Shown: positions 27,923-38,451, numbered from the stretch's first letter. The stretch is DNA of 64,000 nucleotides from Roseivirga sp. BDSF3-8 (GCF_041449215.1 NZ_JBGNFV010000001.1:744001-808000), one strand, 5' to 3'. Numbers and translations are program-made. The notes: generated by a model from the letters alone, not told the origin.

Positions 27923-29545
27923 TCAGTCAGTTAAAATCATTCGCTTCGTATCGACTTCTTTGCCATCTGCAATGAGGCTATATAAGTACATGCCCGCTCT
28001 GAGAACAGAACCATCGAGGGTAAATTCACCCTTTCCTCTATCTCTCAGATCCACTTTCCTGATTTGGCGGCCATTCATGTCATATATATAAAGTATGGCG
28101 GAGTTTACGTTTTGTGGCAATTCGTATTCAATGACGGTTTCTGTATTAAAGGGGTTGGGCCTGTTTTGCAATAATCTAGGTACGAGCGCGCCTGCAGGGT
28201 CGGCTATACCGGAGCGGTTATTCTCCTCCCCCTCAGTATCGGCCTCACTGGCACTGCGGCTATTCTCAACTATTGCCCTGAGCTCATCATTTTCGGCCTT
28301 AAGGTCCTGTATGGCCTGTACGAGTACGGGGATCATGCGGGTATAGCTTATGCCCATCATGCCATCGGGATTACCGACTACCTCATTGCCGTTTTCGTCC
28401 ATGTGTACTTCGGTAGCCGGATTGCTTACTACCTCTGGTATTATCTTATATAACTCCTGTGCAATAAAGCCGAGCTCTACTTTTGCTGAGTTTCCTTTAT
28501 CCCTGAGCTTATAGCTTACCGGCCTTATCTGCATAATATGGTCAAGGCCGTATTCACTTTTTTTTATGTCTTTTTTCAGTCGCTTGTCTGAGGATTCGTT
28601 TAAGGTTACGCAGTAAACAAAATCCCACCTGTCCGTACTGGTTCCGAGGTCCTGAAAGGTGCCGGTAGGACGGATGGTTGCATTACTGGCAAAGGTGTTT
28701 GCTCCGCCATCTGTAAACTCTTCTACTGACCCTACGCGTAAGCCTGTCCTGGATCTGATATCGCCGTCTACATCCAGCGGACTGAAAGGGTTGGTGAGGT
28801 TGATGCCGACATTTCCATTAGCCAGGATGGTCATTTTTTCGGAAAAGGTAGCCGGATTGGAGGTGCCGGTACCAAAGCCTTTGATGAAACCGATCCTGAG
28901 CCGTGTGCCGGAGGTCGTGCTGCTGGAGGTCTGGTCCTGCCAGGCTATAAGGCCGTCTTTCTTGGTGCCATTGTCCAGCAGGCCTGTGACAAAGTTTTGC
29001 TGCTCCCAGTTATGGAAGAGGCCGAAATAATCTCCTCCTGTGGGAAAAGCTGAAGGCGGGGCACCAAGTGCACTCCATTTACTATTAGGATCGCCAAGGC
29101 TACCGCTGCTTACCTGGCTCACATTGCCCCCTTGTACCTGTAGCTTGTTGAGGGGATTTCGTGTACCTATACCAACGTTGCCAGTACCGGTTACGGTGAC
29201 CCGGCTTATGTCGTTGGTAAGGATATCGAAGGGCCTGTTTTCATCTACGCGTATCCTTACGCCTACCCAGGGGTCAATAATGGATTCGAAAAAGCCGGAT
29301 ACGCCGCTGGCATTGGTCTCAAGAATAGCGGGGCTGGGGGCGCTATTGGAACGGATACGAAGTATGGGGCTGCGGTCCACTATCTCAAGGTCTGTAGCGG
29401 GGGTAGTTGTTCCTATACCTACATTTCCTGAATTGGTGTTGTAGATATTGGTACCGCTAAAGGTCCACTGGGCATAGCCTGGGGAACTTGCAAAGCTAAG
29501 GAGGACTCCCAGCCCTGTGGCGAGTGTTAATAAACGTTTTTTCAT
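27923..29545 (-). CDS. T9SS-sorted surface protein with Peptidase_S74 domain (paralogue)
   Basis: 540 residues. A signal peptide (about 1-25, ending PGYAQ) is followed by repeated VGIGTTTP/VGIGTRNP motifs, a segment with a possible C-terminal fibre fold, an S74 chaperone domain (about 320-430; SSDKRLKKDI, LGFIAQELYKIIPEV), and a type A sorting tail (RPNPFNTETVIEYELP, DMNGRQIRKVDL, AGMYLYSLIADGKEVDTKRM). The tail is almost the same as in the neighbouring gene, showing recent shared ancestry or conversion of the tail. Both are probably displayed on the cell surface by T9SS. Confidence 0.9.
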   Translation of the reverse strand: MKKRLLTLATGLGVLLSFASSPGYAQWTFSGTNIYNTNSGNVGIGTTTPATDLEIVDRSPILRIRSNSAPSPAILETNASGVSGFFESIIDPWVGVRIRVDENRPFDILTNDISRVTVTGTGNVGIGTRNPLNKLQVQGGNVSQVSSGSLGDPNSKWSALGAPPSAFPTGGDYFGLFHNWEQQNFVTGLLDNGTKKDGLIAWQDQTSSSTTSGTRLRIGFIKGFGTGTSNPATFSEKMTILANGNVGINLTNPFSPLDVDGDIRSRTGLRVGSVEEFTDGGANTFASNATIRPTGTFQDLGTSTDRWDFVYCVTLNESSDKRLKKDIKKSEYGLDHIMQIRPVSYKLRDKGNSAKVELGFIAQELYKIIPEVVSNPATEVHMDENGNEVVGNPDGMMGISYTRMIPVLVQAIQDLKAENDELRAIVENSRSASEADTEGEENNRSGIADPAGALVPRLLQNRPNPFNTETVIEYELPQNVNSAILYIYDMNGRQIRKVDLRDRGKGEFTLDGSVLRAGMYLYSLIADGKEVDTKRMILTD

Positions 29546-29777
29546 AAAAATGATGGTTTGGTTGATTGTATGATTGAAAAAATAGAATGCGGCACAAGGG
29601 GAAAAGCTGCCACAGGGGAAAATGCTGCAGCGGGAACACTGCGGGAAGGAGATAGAGAAATGTCATAGATGTGGTTTAGCTTTTCCGGTATTATAATTTA
29701 AAGAAAAAAAGCCTATTTTCACTGTATGATGTCTTAAAACCTGGCTGAGAATTTTGGATAAAAATTTATGGGTTGGG

Positions 29778-29808
29778 TTTGAAAAAAATAAAAAAGCCTC
29801 TACATTTG
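29778..29808 (+). promoter_or_regulatory. Promoter of tRNA-Gln
   Basis: TTTG (29778-29781), a 19-bp spacer, then TACATTTG (29801-29808): a perfect Bacteroidota primary-sigma promoter, about 28 bp before the mature tRNA. Confidence 0.85.
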
Positions 29809-29836
29809 TGATCCCAAACGCAAGATAGTTTGAGAC

Positions 29837-29909
29837 TGCCCGATGGTGTAACTGGCAACACGTCTGATTTTGGTTCAGAAGAGTCTAGGTTCGAGCCCTA
29901 GTCGGGCAA
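29837..29909 (+). tRNA. tRNA-Gln (anticodon TTG)
   Basis: Acceptor arms TGCCCGA (29837-29843) and TCGGGCA (29902-29908) with discriminator A. Anticodon stem TCTGA/TCAGA encloses TTTTGGT, giving anticodon TTG. The T arm contains GGTTCGAGCC. CCA is not encoded. Confidence 0.96.
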
Positions 29910-29911
29910 CT

Positions 29912-29941
29912 AAGTAATCCCGGTTTTTACCGGGATTACTT
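29912..29941 (+). terminator. Hairpin after tRNA-Gln
   Basis: Perfect 11-bp arms aagtaatcccg (29912-29922) and cgggattactt (29931-29941). The T-run after it is poor, so partial readthrough into prs is possible. Confidence 0.65.
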
Positions 29942-29971
29942 GTTTAAACTAACAATCAAAGCGCGCTCCAC

Positions 29972-30904
29972 ATGTCCTCTGTCAAGCTGTTTTCCGGTAC
30001 GAGTTCGAAGTATCTGGCCGAAAAAATTGCTCACTATTATGGCAAACCCCTAGGTGAGATAACTGCCCAACGGTTCAGCGATGGAGAAATAGGCATTCAT
30101 TATAATGAGAGTGTCCGTGGAGCTGATGTTTTCCTTATCCAGTCTACCTTCCCCCCTGCCGATAATATTCTGGAGCTTCTGCTTATGATCGATGCTGCCC
30201 GCCGGGCCAGTGCTCGTTCAATAGTAGTCGTCATACCTTATTTCGGATATGCCCGTCAGGACCGGAAGGATAAACCCAGGGTGGCCATAGCGGGTAAGCT
30301 TATGGCCAATGTGCTGAATGCAGCCGGAGCGAGCCGCGTGATGACCTGCGATCTGCATGCAGGCCAGATACAGGGCTTTTTCGATATCCCGGTTGATCAC
30401 CTGGATGGTAATGCTATATTCCTGCCTTACCTGCGAAGTCTAAGTAAAGACAATAACCTGATCATTGCCTCTCCTGACGTGGGAGGAACGGGCCGCGCCA
30501 GAGCGTATGCCAAGTACCTGGAGGTGGATATGGTTGTATGCGATAAGCATCGTAAACGCCCTAATGAAATTGCCAGCATGCAGGTGATAGGGGATGTGAC
30601 TGACAGGGATGTGGTCCTCATTGACGACATCATCGATACAGCGGGCACTATCACTAAGGCAAGCCTTATATTGAAAGAAAAAGGTGCAAGAACGGTAAGG
30701 GCAGTGTGTACGCACCCTGTGCTGTCCGGCAAAGCCTATGAAAACATCAACGGCTCGGCACTAGAAGAACTGGTGGTGACTGATACGATCCCTCTTAAAG
30801 GGGAGTCAGATAAAATAAGGATACTAACTGTGGCTGAACTTTTTGCGAAAGCAATCCGTAAGGTTCACGACGAGGAGTCTATCAGTTCTCTTTTCGTTAA
30901 GTAA
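29972..30904 (+). CDS. prs: Ribose-phosphate pyrophosphokinase
   Basis: 310 residues, the usual length. It makes PRPP from ribose 5-phosphate and ATP for nucleotide, His and Trp synthesis in the cytoplasm. Motifs: FSDGEIGI, YFGYARQDRK, the divalent-ion/ATP segment CDLHAGQIQGFFDIPVDHL, and the PRPP loop VVLIDDIIDTAGT. It lies 22 bp before rplY on the same strand; prs-rplY-pth is a common bacterial gene order. Confidence 0.97.
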   Translation: MSSVKLFSGTSSKYLAEKIAHYYGKPLGEITAQRFSDGEIGIHYNESVRGADVFLIQSTFPPADNILELLLMIDAARRASARSIVVVIPYFGYARQDRKDKPRVAIAGKLMANVLNAAGASRVMTCDLHAGQIQGFFDIPVDHLDGNAIFLPYLRSLSKDNNLIIASPDVGGTGRARAYAKYLEVDMVVCDKHRKRPNEIASMQVIGDVTDRDVVLIDDIIDTAGTITKASLILKEKGARTVRAVCTHPVLSGKAYENINGSALEELVVTDTIPLKGESDKIRILTVAELFAKAIRKVHDEESISSLFVK

Positions 30905-30925
30905 TCATTTTAACAAATTCATATT

Positions 30926-31510
30926 ATGAAAACTATTGAGATTATAGGGTATAAAAGAGCAAATCTCGGTAAGTCGGAATCAAAGCGACTTAGAGAAGAA
31001 GGCATGGTACCCTGCGTGGTATACGGTGATGGCGAGCAGGAGCACTTCTACAGCCCCGCTATCCTTTTCCGTGACCTTATCTACACTCCGGAGGCACGCT
31101 TTGTAAAACTGAACGTAGAGGGTAAGGAGTATGACTGCATTATGCAGGACAACCAGTTCCACCCTGTAAGTGAGTCTATTCTGCACGTTGACTTCCTTAA
31201 GCTGAAAGAGGATCGTCCTGTAAAGATGAACATCCCTGTGAAACTTAAAGGTAACGCTCCTGGTATCGTTAAAGGTGGTAAAATGCAGCTTAAAGTTCGT
31301 CACCTGCGTGTGAAGGCTCTTCCTAAAGATATGCCTGAGCACATTGAGGTAGATGTAAGCAAGCTTGACCTTGGTAAGTCTGTAAAGGTTGGAGAGATCA
31401 AGCAGGAGAACTACGAGATCCAGAACAACAATAGTGTTTCTATTGCTACTGTGATCATTCCTCGTGCTCTGCGTGGTAAGAAAACTGATGAGGAGGGCGA
31501 AGACGCTTAA
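30926..31510 (+). CDS. rplY: 50S ribosomal protein L25 (CTC form)
   Basis: 194 residues, the long form with an N-terminal 5S-rRNA-binding L25 domain (LGKSESKRLREEGMVPCVVY, ILHVDFLKL) and a C-terminal TL5/CTC beta domain (about 100-185; MNIPVKLKGNAPGIVKGG, LPKDMPEHIEVDVSKLDLGK). It binds 5S rRNA in the large subunit. Start ATG 30926 directly follows prs. Confidence 0.97.
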   Translation: MKTIEIIGYKRANLGKSESKRLREEGMVPCVVYGDGEQEHFYSPAILFRDLIYTPEARFVKLNVEGKEYDCIMQDNQFHPVSESILHVDFLKLKEDRPVKMNIPVKLKGNAPGIVKGGKMQLKVRHLRVKALPKDMPEHIEVDVSKLDLGKSVKVGEIKQENYEIQNNNSVSIATVIIPRALRGKKTDEEGEDA

Positions 31511-31534
31511 TCCTTTCCGGTTTAATAAAAGATT

Positions 31535-31568
31535 AAATCCTGCCCTTAAATCCGGCAGGATTTTTTTT
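31535..31568 (+). terminator. Terminator between rplY and pth
   Basis: Arms aaatcctgcc (31535-31544) and ggcaggattt (31554-31563) followed by a T-run to 31568. It would end or reduce prs-rplY transcription before pth, which starts only 15 bp later. Confidence 0.8.
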
Positions 31569-31582
31569 GTAACATAAGGATC

Positions 31583-32143
31583 ATGAAATACCTGATAGCA
31601 GGACTGGGGAACATAGGCCCCGAGTACGAAGACACCCGGCATAACATCGGCTTCATTACCCTGGATAAACTTGCCGCGAAACATGAGGCTACCTTTGAAC
31701 ACAGCAGACATGCGTTTGTCACGGAGATAAAACATAAAGGAAGGTCTATCCACCTGATTAAGCCTACGACTTATATGAACCTGAGCGGAAAGGCGGTGAG
31801 CTACTGGATGAATGAGCTGAAGGTACCGGCGGAACGCCTGATGGTCATTACGGATGATATTGCGCTGCCTTTTGGCAAACTGAGATTACGGGCCAAAGGA
31901 TCGAGCGCGGGGCATAACGGCCTCAAAGACATTGAGAAGTGCCTGGGATCACAAAAATACCCGCGCCTGAAATTCGGTATCGGGGATGATTTTGGTAAGG
32001 GTCAGCAGGTGGACTATGTACTGGGCCGGTTTAGCCGTGAGCAGTTTGATGAGCTGCCTTTTGCGCTGGATAAAGCCTGTGACATGGTCTATGGCTTCAC
32101 CACGACAGGTATAGACAGAACAATGAGCCAGTATAATGACTAA
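31583..32143 (+). CDS. pth: Peptidyl-tRNA hydrolase
   Basis: 186 residues. It releases tRNA from peptidyl-tRNA that drops off the ribosome. Motifs: [18 protein letters not shown] with the catalytic His, [13 protein letters not shown], the DDIALPFG loop and [12 protein letters not shown]. The length is normal. It may be partly uncoupled from prs-rplY by the terminator just before it. Confidence 0.97.
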   Translation: MKYLIAGLGNIGPEYEDTRHNIGFITLDKLAAKHEATFEHSRHAFVTEIKHKGRSIHLIKPTTYMNLSGKAVSYWMNELKVPAERLMVITDDIALPFGKLRLRAKGSSAGHNGLKDIEKCLGSQKYPRLKFGIGDDFGKGQQVDYVLGRFSREQFDELPFALDKACDMVYGFTTTGIDRTMSQYND

Positions 32144-32146
32144 ACG

Positions 32147-32178
32147 AAAAGAGGGACACGGTGGGGTGTCCCTCTTTT
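32147..32178. terminator. Convergent terminator between pth and metG
   Basis: Perfect 13-bp arms aaaagagggacac (32147-32159) and gtgtccctctttt (32166-32178). The A and T runs make it work in both directions. Confidence 0.88.
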
Positions 32179-32199
32179 TGTAATGAGTTTATTGTGGCA

Positions 32200-34251
32200 T
32201 CAGCTTACCATTGCGCCATTAGCCGTGGCTTCGCCGGGTGAAATGAAGCGCAGACTGCCATCGGCATCTTCGGCCATCAATACCATTCCCTGGCTTTCTA
32301 TGCCCATCATCTTACGAGGGGCCAGGTTTATGAGTACGCATACTTGCTTACCGGTAACCTCCTCAGCCGTGAAGTGCTCGGCAATACCACTGAGTACGGT
32401 ACGCTTATCTATCCCTGTATCTATGGTCAGCTTAAGTAGCTTTTTGCTTTTCTTGAGCTTCTCAGCTTCGATTACGGTGCCAACCCGGATATCCATTTTC
32501 ATGAAATCGTCGAATACGATTTCTTCTTTGGCAGGCGTTACTTGTGCTTGAGCCTGTGGAGTTTCTGCGTTGTTCATGAGTTTATTCAGTTGTGCTTCTA
32601 TGGTTTCGTCTTCTACCTTGGTGAAGAGTAGCTCGGGAGTGCCAATTGTATGTCCTTCCGCGATCAGGCTATGGTCACCGGCTTTATCCCAGTCCAGTTT
32701 ATCAAGCTGGAGCATGCTATATAGCTTTCCGCTACTATGAGGCAGGAATGGCACCATGAGTATGGCTAGGTTCGCGGTCACCTGCAGGGCAAGGTTCATG
32801 ATGGTTTTGACCCGTTCAGGATCTGTCTTGATCATTTTCCAGGGCTCTGTATCTGCCAGGTACTTGTTACCTGCACGGGCCAGGTCCATCATGCCTGCCT
32901 GTGCTTCACGGAAGCGATAGGCATCCAGTGAGGCAGAGACTCGGCCGGGTATTTCTGCCAGCTCTTTTATCAGCTCCTGATCGATAGGCTGTAGTTGGCC
33001 GCGTTTGGGAGCTACCTTATCATAATACTTTTGGGTAAGTACCAGGGTGCGGTTCACGAAATTACCCAATATGGCTACCAACTCGCTGTTATTCTTCATC
33101 TGGAAGTCTTTCCAGCTAAAGTCGTTGTCTTTGGTCTCGGGCATATTCGCACACAGGGCATAACGGAGTATGTCTTCCTTGCCGGGAAAGTCATCCAGGT
33201 ATTCGTGCACCCATATGGCCCAGTTACGGGAGGTACTGATCTTTTTGCCTTCCAGATTCAAAAACTCATTTGCAGGCACATTTTCAGGCAAAATGTAGGC
33301 GCCATGGGCCTTGAGTATGGAGGGGAAGATAATGCAATGAAATACGATATTATCCTTGCCGATAAAGTGGATGAGGGCGGTATCTGATGCCTGCCAATAG
33401 GTTTTCCAGTCTTTACCATTTTCCTCTGCCCATTGTCTGGTGGCTGAAATGTACCCGATAGGGGCATCCATCCATACATACAGCTTTTTGCCTTCGGTAT
33501 CGGGCAGGGGCACATCTACGCCCCAATCAAGATCACGGGTCATAGCCCGAGGCTGAAGGCCGGCCTTGAGCCAGCTACTGCACTGGCCGTATACGTTGGT
33601 CTTCCACTTTCCTTTTTTTCCTTTCAGCAGCCACTCTTCCAGCCAGGGCTGAAACTTGTTAAGGGGCAGGTACCAATGGCGGGTTTCCCTGAGAATGGGG
33701 GTATTGCCACTGAGTGTAGATTTAGGGTTTATAAGATCTGAGGGGCTGAGGGAGGTACCGCATTTTTCACATTGGTCGCCATAAGCTTCTTCATACCCGC
33801 AGTTAGGGCAGGTACCGTATATATACCGGTCGGCCAGAAACTGGTCGTACTCCTGATCATAATACTGCTCGGATACCTGCTCTTCGAACTGGCCTTTGTC
33901 ATATAGGGTCTTAAAGAACTGGGAGGAGGTTTCGTGATGAAGCGGGGATGAGGTTCGATGGTAGATATCGAAAGCCATACCGAAACGCTGAAAAGTATCC
34001 TGTATCTGATTATGATACCGGTCTACAATTTCACGCGGGCTTACACCTTCTTTTTTGGCTCTTAAAGTAATGGCAGCGCCGTGCTCATCACTACCACATA
34101 CAAATACTACGTCTTTCTTCTGCAGCCTGAGATATCGCACATAAATATCAGCGGGCAGGTAAGCACCGGCCAGATGGCCTATGTGCAGAGGGCCGTTCGC
34201 ATAGGGCAAAGCAGCGGTAATGGTGTACCGCTTAAAGGATTGGTCGGACAT
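32200..34251 (-). CDS. metG: Methionine-tRNA ligase
   Basis: 683 residues. It charges tRNA-Met. Class I motifs: the HIGH box in [16 protein letters not shown] and the KMSKS loop in the form KISTS ([12 protein letters not shown]). A zinc knuckle CPNC...CEKC lies at about 138-160. After the anticodon-binding helical domain (about 400-545) comes a C-terminal EMAP-like tRNA-binding/dimerisation domain (about 580-683; [12 protein letters not shown]). It is the long bacterial form. A TATCTTTG -7-like element lies just upstream on the minus strand (34280-34273). Confidence 0.97.
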   Translation of the reverse strand: MSDQSFKRYTITAALPYANGPLHIGHLAGAYLPADIYVRYLRLQKKDVVFVCGSDEHGAAITLRAKKEGVSPREIVDRYHNQIQDTFQRFGMAFDIYHRTSSPLHHETSSQFFKTLYDKGQFEEQVSEQYYDQEYDQFLADRYIYGTCPNCGYEEAYGDQCEKCGTSLSPSDLINPKSTLSGNTPILRETRHWYLPLNKFQPWLEEWLLKGKKGKWKTNVYGQCSSWLKAGLQPRAMTRDLDWGVDVPLPDTEGKKLYVWMDAPIGYISATRQWAEENGKDWKTYWQASDTALIHFIGKDNIVFHCIIFPSILKAHGAYILPENVPANEFLNLEGKKISTSRNWAIWVHEYLDDFPGKEDILRYALCANMPETKDNDFSWKDFQMKNNSELVAILGNFVNRTLVLTQKYYDKVAPKRGQLQPIDQELIKELAEIPGRVSASLDAYRFREAQAGMMDLARAGNKYLADTEPWKMIKTDPERVKTIMNLALQVTANLAILMVPFLPHSSGKLYSMLQLDKLDWDKAGDHSLIAEGHTIGTPELLFTKVEDETIEAQLNKLMNNAETPQAQAQVTPAKEEIVFDDFMKMDIRVGTVIEAEKLKKSKKLLKLTIDTGIDKRTVLSGIAEHFTAEEVTGKQVCVLINLAPRKMMGIESQGMVLMAEDADGSLRFISPGEATANGAMVS

Positions 34252-34318
34252 GCAACTATTGGTTTATCTGCGCAAAGATAGAAATAATATACAGCCAGAC
34301 CACGGCAAGGGATGATGA

Positions 34319-36466
34319 TCAGTAGTGTTCCACCCGATTAGGTAATTCTACTGTGAACCGGGTGTAATTTGGGTTATTATCGAGGGTGACATGACCATTC
34401 AACCGCTCTGCACTAAGTTTCGTAAGGAAAAGGCCCAGGCCTGCATCGCCACTGCTCTTGCTGGCTGAAACGAACATATCGAACACCTTGGCTCCATACT
34501 GTTCACTGATACCGGTGCCATTATCCTCGACGAGAATAAGAAACCGGCGTGGATCGCTCATCACCGAGATTTTTACGTAAGCTCCCTCACGGTCATCGTG
34601 AAATTTAATGGCATTTTCCAGGAGGTTAAAAAGTATGAGCCGGATAAGATTAGGGTCCGTTCTTATTTCCAGTCCCTGCCCCACTTCGTTCAGTACCTCA
34701 ATAAAATTGAACGGATGCAGGTCTTTTACCTGGGTGACTATCTCGTTTATCAATTCACGCAACCTAACCAATTCGTTCTTGGGAGCGATATTCTTGATCA
34801 TATTAATTGTGAGTAGTCTTTTCAGGATATTATCCATGCTTTCGGCAGTGGAATCCAGCATCTGAAAATACTCTCTGCTCTTATCATCTTTCACATCGAG
34901 CAGTGCAAGATTGGTAAGCCCTTTTAGCCTGGCGAGAGGGCCTCTTATATCATGAGAGGTTTTGTATATAAAGTTATCCAGTTCCATTACCGCATGGGTA
35001 AGCTCTTGGTTGGTCTCGTGTAATGCAGCGGTACGGTCTATTACCTGCTTTTCAAGGCCTTCATTCAGGGCCAGAAGTTCAGAGTTCTGGTTCTGGATAA
35101 TCTTTCTGGCGCTCTCCAGCTCCTGGTTACGGGAAGAGAGTTCTTTGGTTTTGGTGACGATGAGGTCATGCTGCTCGGCAATTTTGGCATTCTGCTTTTT
35201 CTGAATACGGAAACCATGCATGAGCAGGAAGACGAGGGCAAGCAGCAATACGGAAAACAGGCCAAGGTATAGCAGCATCCTGCGATTGAGGGCCAGCTCA
35301 AGTTCTTTACCTTCCAGCTCACGGCGGGTCTGCTCTACATCGAACCGAACCTGGGTACTTCTTACATTACGGGCAATTTCATCATTGAAAAGGCTGTCCT
35401 TCAAAGATAAAACCTTTTTCTGCAGCTGGATGGTCTTCTCCAGATTACCTTGCTTTTCATAAATTTCTGCAAGCAGAATGAGGTTATACAGGGCTTGCTG
35501 CTGGTTGCGGATCTTGTCTGAAATAGCAAAACTGGAATCAAGGTAGACTTTGGCCTTTTCAATTTTCCCCTGATCCAGAAAGCTTTCGGCTATGGAATGA
35601 TAGGTAAGGCTTAGCCCGGCTCTATCATTAATCCGTTTCTGAATCTCGAGGGCCTCCATGTATTCTTCGGTGGCCTGCTCATATTTTCGTTCCAACAGGT
35701 ATACATCACCGAATCCTTGGAGGCTTACGGCACGCTGGTGCTGATTATTACCTTTTATGGAACTACCTGAACCGAGTACGAAATAGTAACGGGCGGAGTC
35801 CAGTTGCCTGCTATTGAGGAAGTAGTTACCTAAATGATTGTAACTAAAGGCCAGCATGTCCGGGTCATTGATCTGCTTTTTAAGCTCAAGGGAACGCCTC
35901 ATATACTCCATGGCCCGGGTATGATCCTTAATTTTCTCATACAACTGACCAATATTATTAAGGGTGACGCTGCGGGTCTCGAGGTCATCTTCAGGGGTAA
36001 GGGATAGTGCCTGAAAGAGGTAATTAAGGGCGAGGTCATAGCTGCCTGTCTCACTGAGCAGCAGGCCAAGATTATTAATTGCTGCTGTTTCCTCTGCAAG
36101 AAGCCCCTCTTCTCTGGCTATTTCTCTGGCTTCGCTATAGAGTGAAGCGGCCTCAAAATAGTCTCCCATATAGAACTTGGCACCTCCCATATACCGGATG
36201 GATCGGGAAAGGCCCATTTTATTCCCTTCCTCTTCACTTATTTCTTTCGCCTTTTTTGCGAATTGAAGTGACTGCATAGGGTTAGTAGTCAGCCTTTTTT
36301 TAGCTGTCTGAAGGAGAATCTCTACTTGCTGGTTCGGATTAGCTGCAGGTATAGTATTTAACAGACTGTCTACCTGACTGGAAAAAGAATAAGCTTGCGA
36401 ACTTAAAAAAATAGCCAACGTGGCCAGAAAGAGGACTTTTATATATTTATTCAGTTCCTTTTTCAA
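34319..36466 (-). CDS. TPR-containing sensor histidine kinase
   Basis: 715 residues. A signal peptide (about 1-28) is followed by a periplasmic array of about six tetratricopeptide repeats (about 60-370; GDYFEAASLYSEAREIA, YDLALNYLFQALSL), a transmembrane helix (YLGLFSVLLLALVFLLM), a coiled coil, a HisKA-like H-box (KTSHDIRGPLARLKGL, His505) and a HATPase_c domain (NLLENAIKF, VEDNGTGI, GDAGLGLFLTK). It should autophosphorylate in response to a periplasmic protein or ligand bound by the TPRs. No response regulator is adjacent, so the partner is elsewhere. This architecture is common in Cytophagales. Confidence 0.92.
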   Translation of the reverse strand: MKKELNKYIKVLFLATLAIFLSSQAYSFSSQVDSLLNTIPAANPNQQVEILLQTAKKRLTTNPMQSLQFAKKAKEISEEEGNKMGLSRSIRYMGGAKFYMGDYFEAASLYSEAREIAREEGLLAEETAAINNLGLLLSETGSYDLALNYLFQALSLTPEDDLETRSVTLNNIGQLYEKIKDHTRAMEYMRRSLELKKQINDPDMLAFSYNHLGNYFLNSRQLDSARYYFVLGSGSSIKGNNQHQRAVSLQGFGDVYLLERKYEQATEEYMEALEIQKRINDRAGLSLTYHSIAESFLDQGKIEKAKVYLDSSFAISDKIRNQQQALYNLILLAEIYEKQGNLEKTIQLQKKVLSLKDSLFNDEIARNVRSTQVRFDVEQTRRELEGKELELALNRRMLLYLGLFSVLLLALVFLLMHGFRIQKKQNAKIAEQHDLIVTKTKELSSRNQELESARKIIQNQNSELLALNEGLEKQVIDRTAALHETNQELTHAVMELDNFIYKTSHDIRGPLARLKGLTNLALLDVKDDKSREYFQMLDSTAESMDNILKRLLTINMIKNIAPKNELVRLRELINEIVTQVKDLHPFNFIEVLNEVGQGLEIRTDPNLIRLILFNLLENAIKFHDDREGAYVKISVMSDPRRFLILVEDNGTGISEQYGAKVFDMFVSASKSSGDAGLGLFLTKLSAERLNGHVTLDNNPNYTRFTVELPNRVEHY

Positions 36467-36579
36467 TTTATCTTATTGCTCAGGTTAAGTCTAGTGAGCC
36501 TTAACAACAAAGAGAATTAATTTGATCCCGAAAATAATACATTTTCTGATAAAATAATCAAAGAGAATCTTAATAAGTA

Positions 36580-36614
36580 TTTGAGTGTTTTCCCAAACAT
36601 AATCACTATTTTTG
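36580..36614 (+). promoter_or_regulatory. Probable typA promoter
   Basis: TTTG (36580-36583), a 23-bp spacer, then TATTTTTG (36607-36614), of the TAnnTTTG class, 21 bp ahead of the start codon. Confidence 0.6.
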
Positions 36615-36635
36615 CGGGTCATTTAGAAAAGCATT

Positions 36636-38426
36636 ATGGAAGGAATAAGGAACGTGGCGATTATCGCCCACGTCGACCACGGGAAAACCACTCTGGTGGA
36701 TAAGATTATCCATGCAGCAAAATTATTTCGTGACAATCAGGAATCGGGCGAACTGATCCTTGATAATAACGAACTGGAAAGAGAGAGGGGCATTACCATC
36801 CTTTCCAAAAACGTATCTGTTCAGTACAAGGACATTAAAATCAACATCATCGATACACCGGGTCACGCGGATTTTGGTGGTGAGGTAGAGAGGGTGCTGA
36901 AAATGGCCGATGGCGTTTTGCTGCTGGTCGATGCTTTTGAAGGTGTTATGCCTCAGACCCGTTTCGTACTGGGTAAGGCTCTTGGCCTTGGTCTTACGCC
37001 TATCGTGGTAGTCAATAAGGTGGATAAAGAAAACTGCCGCCCGGACGAGGTGCATGAGGAGGTATTCGACCTTATGTTTAACCTTGATGCCACCGAAGAG
37101 CAGCTTGAGTTTGAAACAGTATACGGATCCGGAAAGAATGGCTGGATGAGTAGAGACTGGAACCAGCCAACGGACAATATCACGCCACTGCTGGATACCA
37201 TCATTGAATCTATCCCTGCCGCTCCATATAAAGAAGGTACTCCGCAATTCCAGATTACCAGTCTGGATTATAGTAATTACCTTGGCCGTATCGCTATCGG
37301 ACGTGTATACCGTGGGGACCTGCGTGAAGGGACCCAAATGGCGCTTTGTAAAGCCGATGGCAGTACCCAGAAAGTTAAAATAAAGGAACTTCAGGTATTT
37401 GAAGGACTTGGCCGTCGCAGGGTAGAAACTGTACGTTCGGGAGACCTGTGTGCTATTGTAGGCATAGAGGGCTTTGAGATTGGTGACACCCTAGCGGATC
37501 TTGAGAACCCTGAGCCGCTACCTCGTATTGCGATAGACGAACCTACCATCAACATGATGTTTACCATCAATAATTCGCCTTTCTTCGGAAAGGAGGGTAA
37601 GTTCGTTACCAGCCGCCACCTGCGCGACAGACTGGAAAAGGAGCTGGAAAAGAACCTGGCCCTAAAGGTGGAGCCTACGGACCAGGAGGACAGCTTTCTG
37701 GTATACGGAAGAGGTATCCTGCACTTGTCTGTACTTATTGAAACAATGCGCCGCGAGGGCTACGAGCTACAGGTAGGTCAGCCCCAGGTTATTTATAAAG
37801 AGATAGATGGGGTGAAACAAGAGCCCATCGAGCACCTGGTAGTGGATGTACCGGAGGAATTTAGTGGAAAGGTAATCGAACTGGCCACTTTACGTAAAGG
37901 TGAGCTTAAGGTAATGCAGCCAAAAGGACACCTGCAGCACCTGGAGTTTGACATTCCTTCCAGAGGTCTGATCGGCCTTAGAAATAATGTGCTCACGGCT
38001 ACTTCAGGTGAAGCGGTTATGAACCACCGGTTTAAGGAGTATCAGCCGATGAAAGGCAATATCCCCGGACGTATGAATGGCTCACTCATTAGTATGGAAG
38101 CGGGACAGGCTACCGCCTATACACTGGACAAGCTGCAGGACAGGGGAATCTTCTTTGTAGAGCCCGGACAGGACTTGTATGCCGGCCAGGTAGTAGGAGA
38201 GCACAGCCGTGACAATGACCTGGTAGTGAATCTGCAAAAAGGTAAAAAACTAACGAACATGCGTGCTGCAGGCTCGGACGACAGCTCCAGAATAGCCCCT
38301 CCGCGCCGTTTTTCACTGGAAGAAGCACTGGAATACATAAATAAGGATGAGTACGTAGAGGTAACGCCTAAGAGCATACGCCTGCGTAAGATCGTTACCG
38401 AACCTCACCTTTGGGGTAAAAAGTAA
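36636..38426 (+). CDS. typA: Translational GTPase TypA/BipA
   Basis: 596 residues. A ribosome-associated GTPase of the EF-G/LepA class involved in 50S assembly and stress or cold growth. G motifs: AHVDHGKTTL (P-loop), ERERGITI (switch I), DTPGHADF (G3) and NKVD (G4). The EF-G-like domains II and V and the BipA-specific C-terminal domain (SRGLIGLRN, KGKKLTNMRAAGSDD) follow. It is full length. Confidence 0.97.
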   Translation: MEGIRNVAIIAHVDHGKTTLVDKIIHAAKLFRDNQESGELILDNNELERERGITILSKNVSVQYKDIKINIIDTPGHADFGGEVERVLKMADGVLLLVDAFEGVMPQTRFVLGKALGLGLTPIVVVNKVDKENCRPDEVHEEVFDLMFNLDATEEQLEFETVYGSGKNGWMSRDWNQPTDNITPLLDTIIESIPAAPYKEGTPQFQITSLDYSNYLGRIAIGRVYRGDLREGTQMALCKADGSTQKVKIKELQVFEGLGRRRVETVRSGDLCAIVGIEGFEIGDTLADLENPEPLPRIAIDEPTINMMFTINNSPFFGKEGKFVTSRHLRDRLEKELEKNLALKVEPTDQEDSFLVYGRGILHLSVLIETMRREGYELQVGQPQVIYKEIDGVKQEPIEHLVVDVPEEFSGKVIELATLRKGELKVMQPKGHLQHLEFDIPSRGLIGLRNNVLTATSGEAVMNHRFKEYQPMKGNIPGRMNGSLISMEAGQATAYTLDKLQDRGIFFVEPGQDLYAGQVVGEHSRDNDLVVNLQKGKKLTNMRAAGSDDSSRIAPPRRFSLEEALEYINKDEYVEVTPKSIRLRKIVTEPHLWGKK

Positions 38427-38451
38427 GGATAAGCACCTTATCGAATAAATC

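Noticed and set aside
30980-31753. 257-codon minus-strand frame across rplY and pth
   Set aside because: It runs through two conserved genes and a terminator on the other strand.
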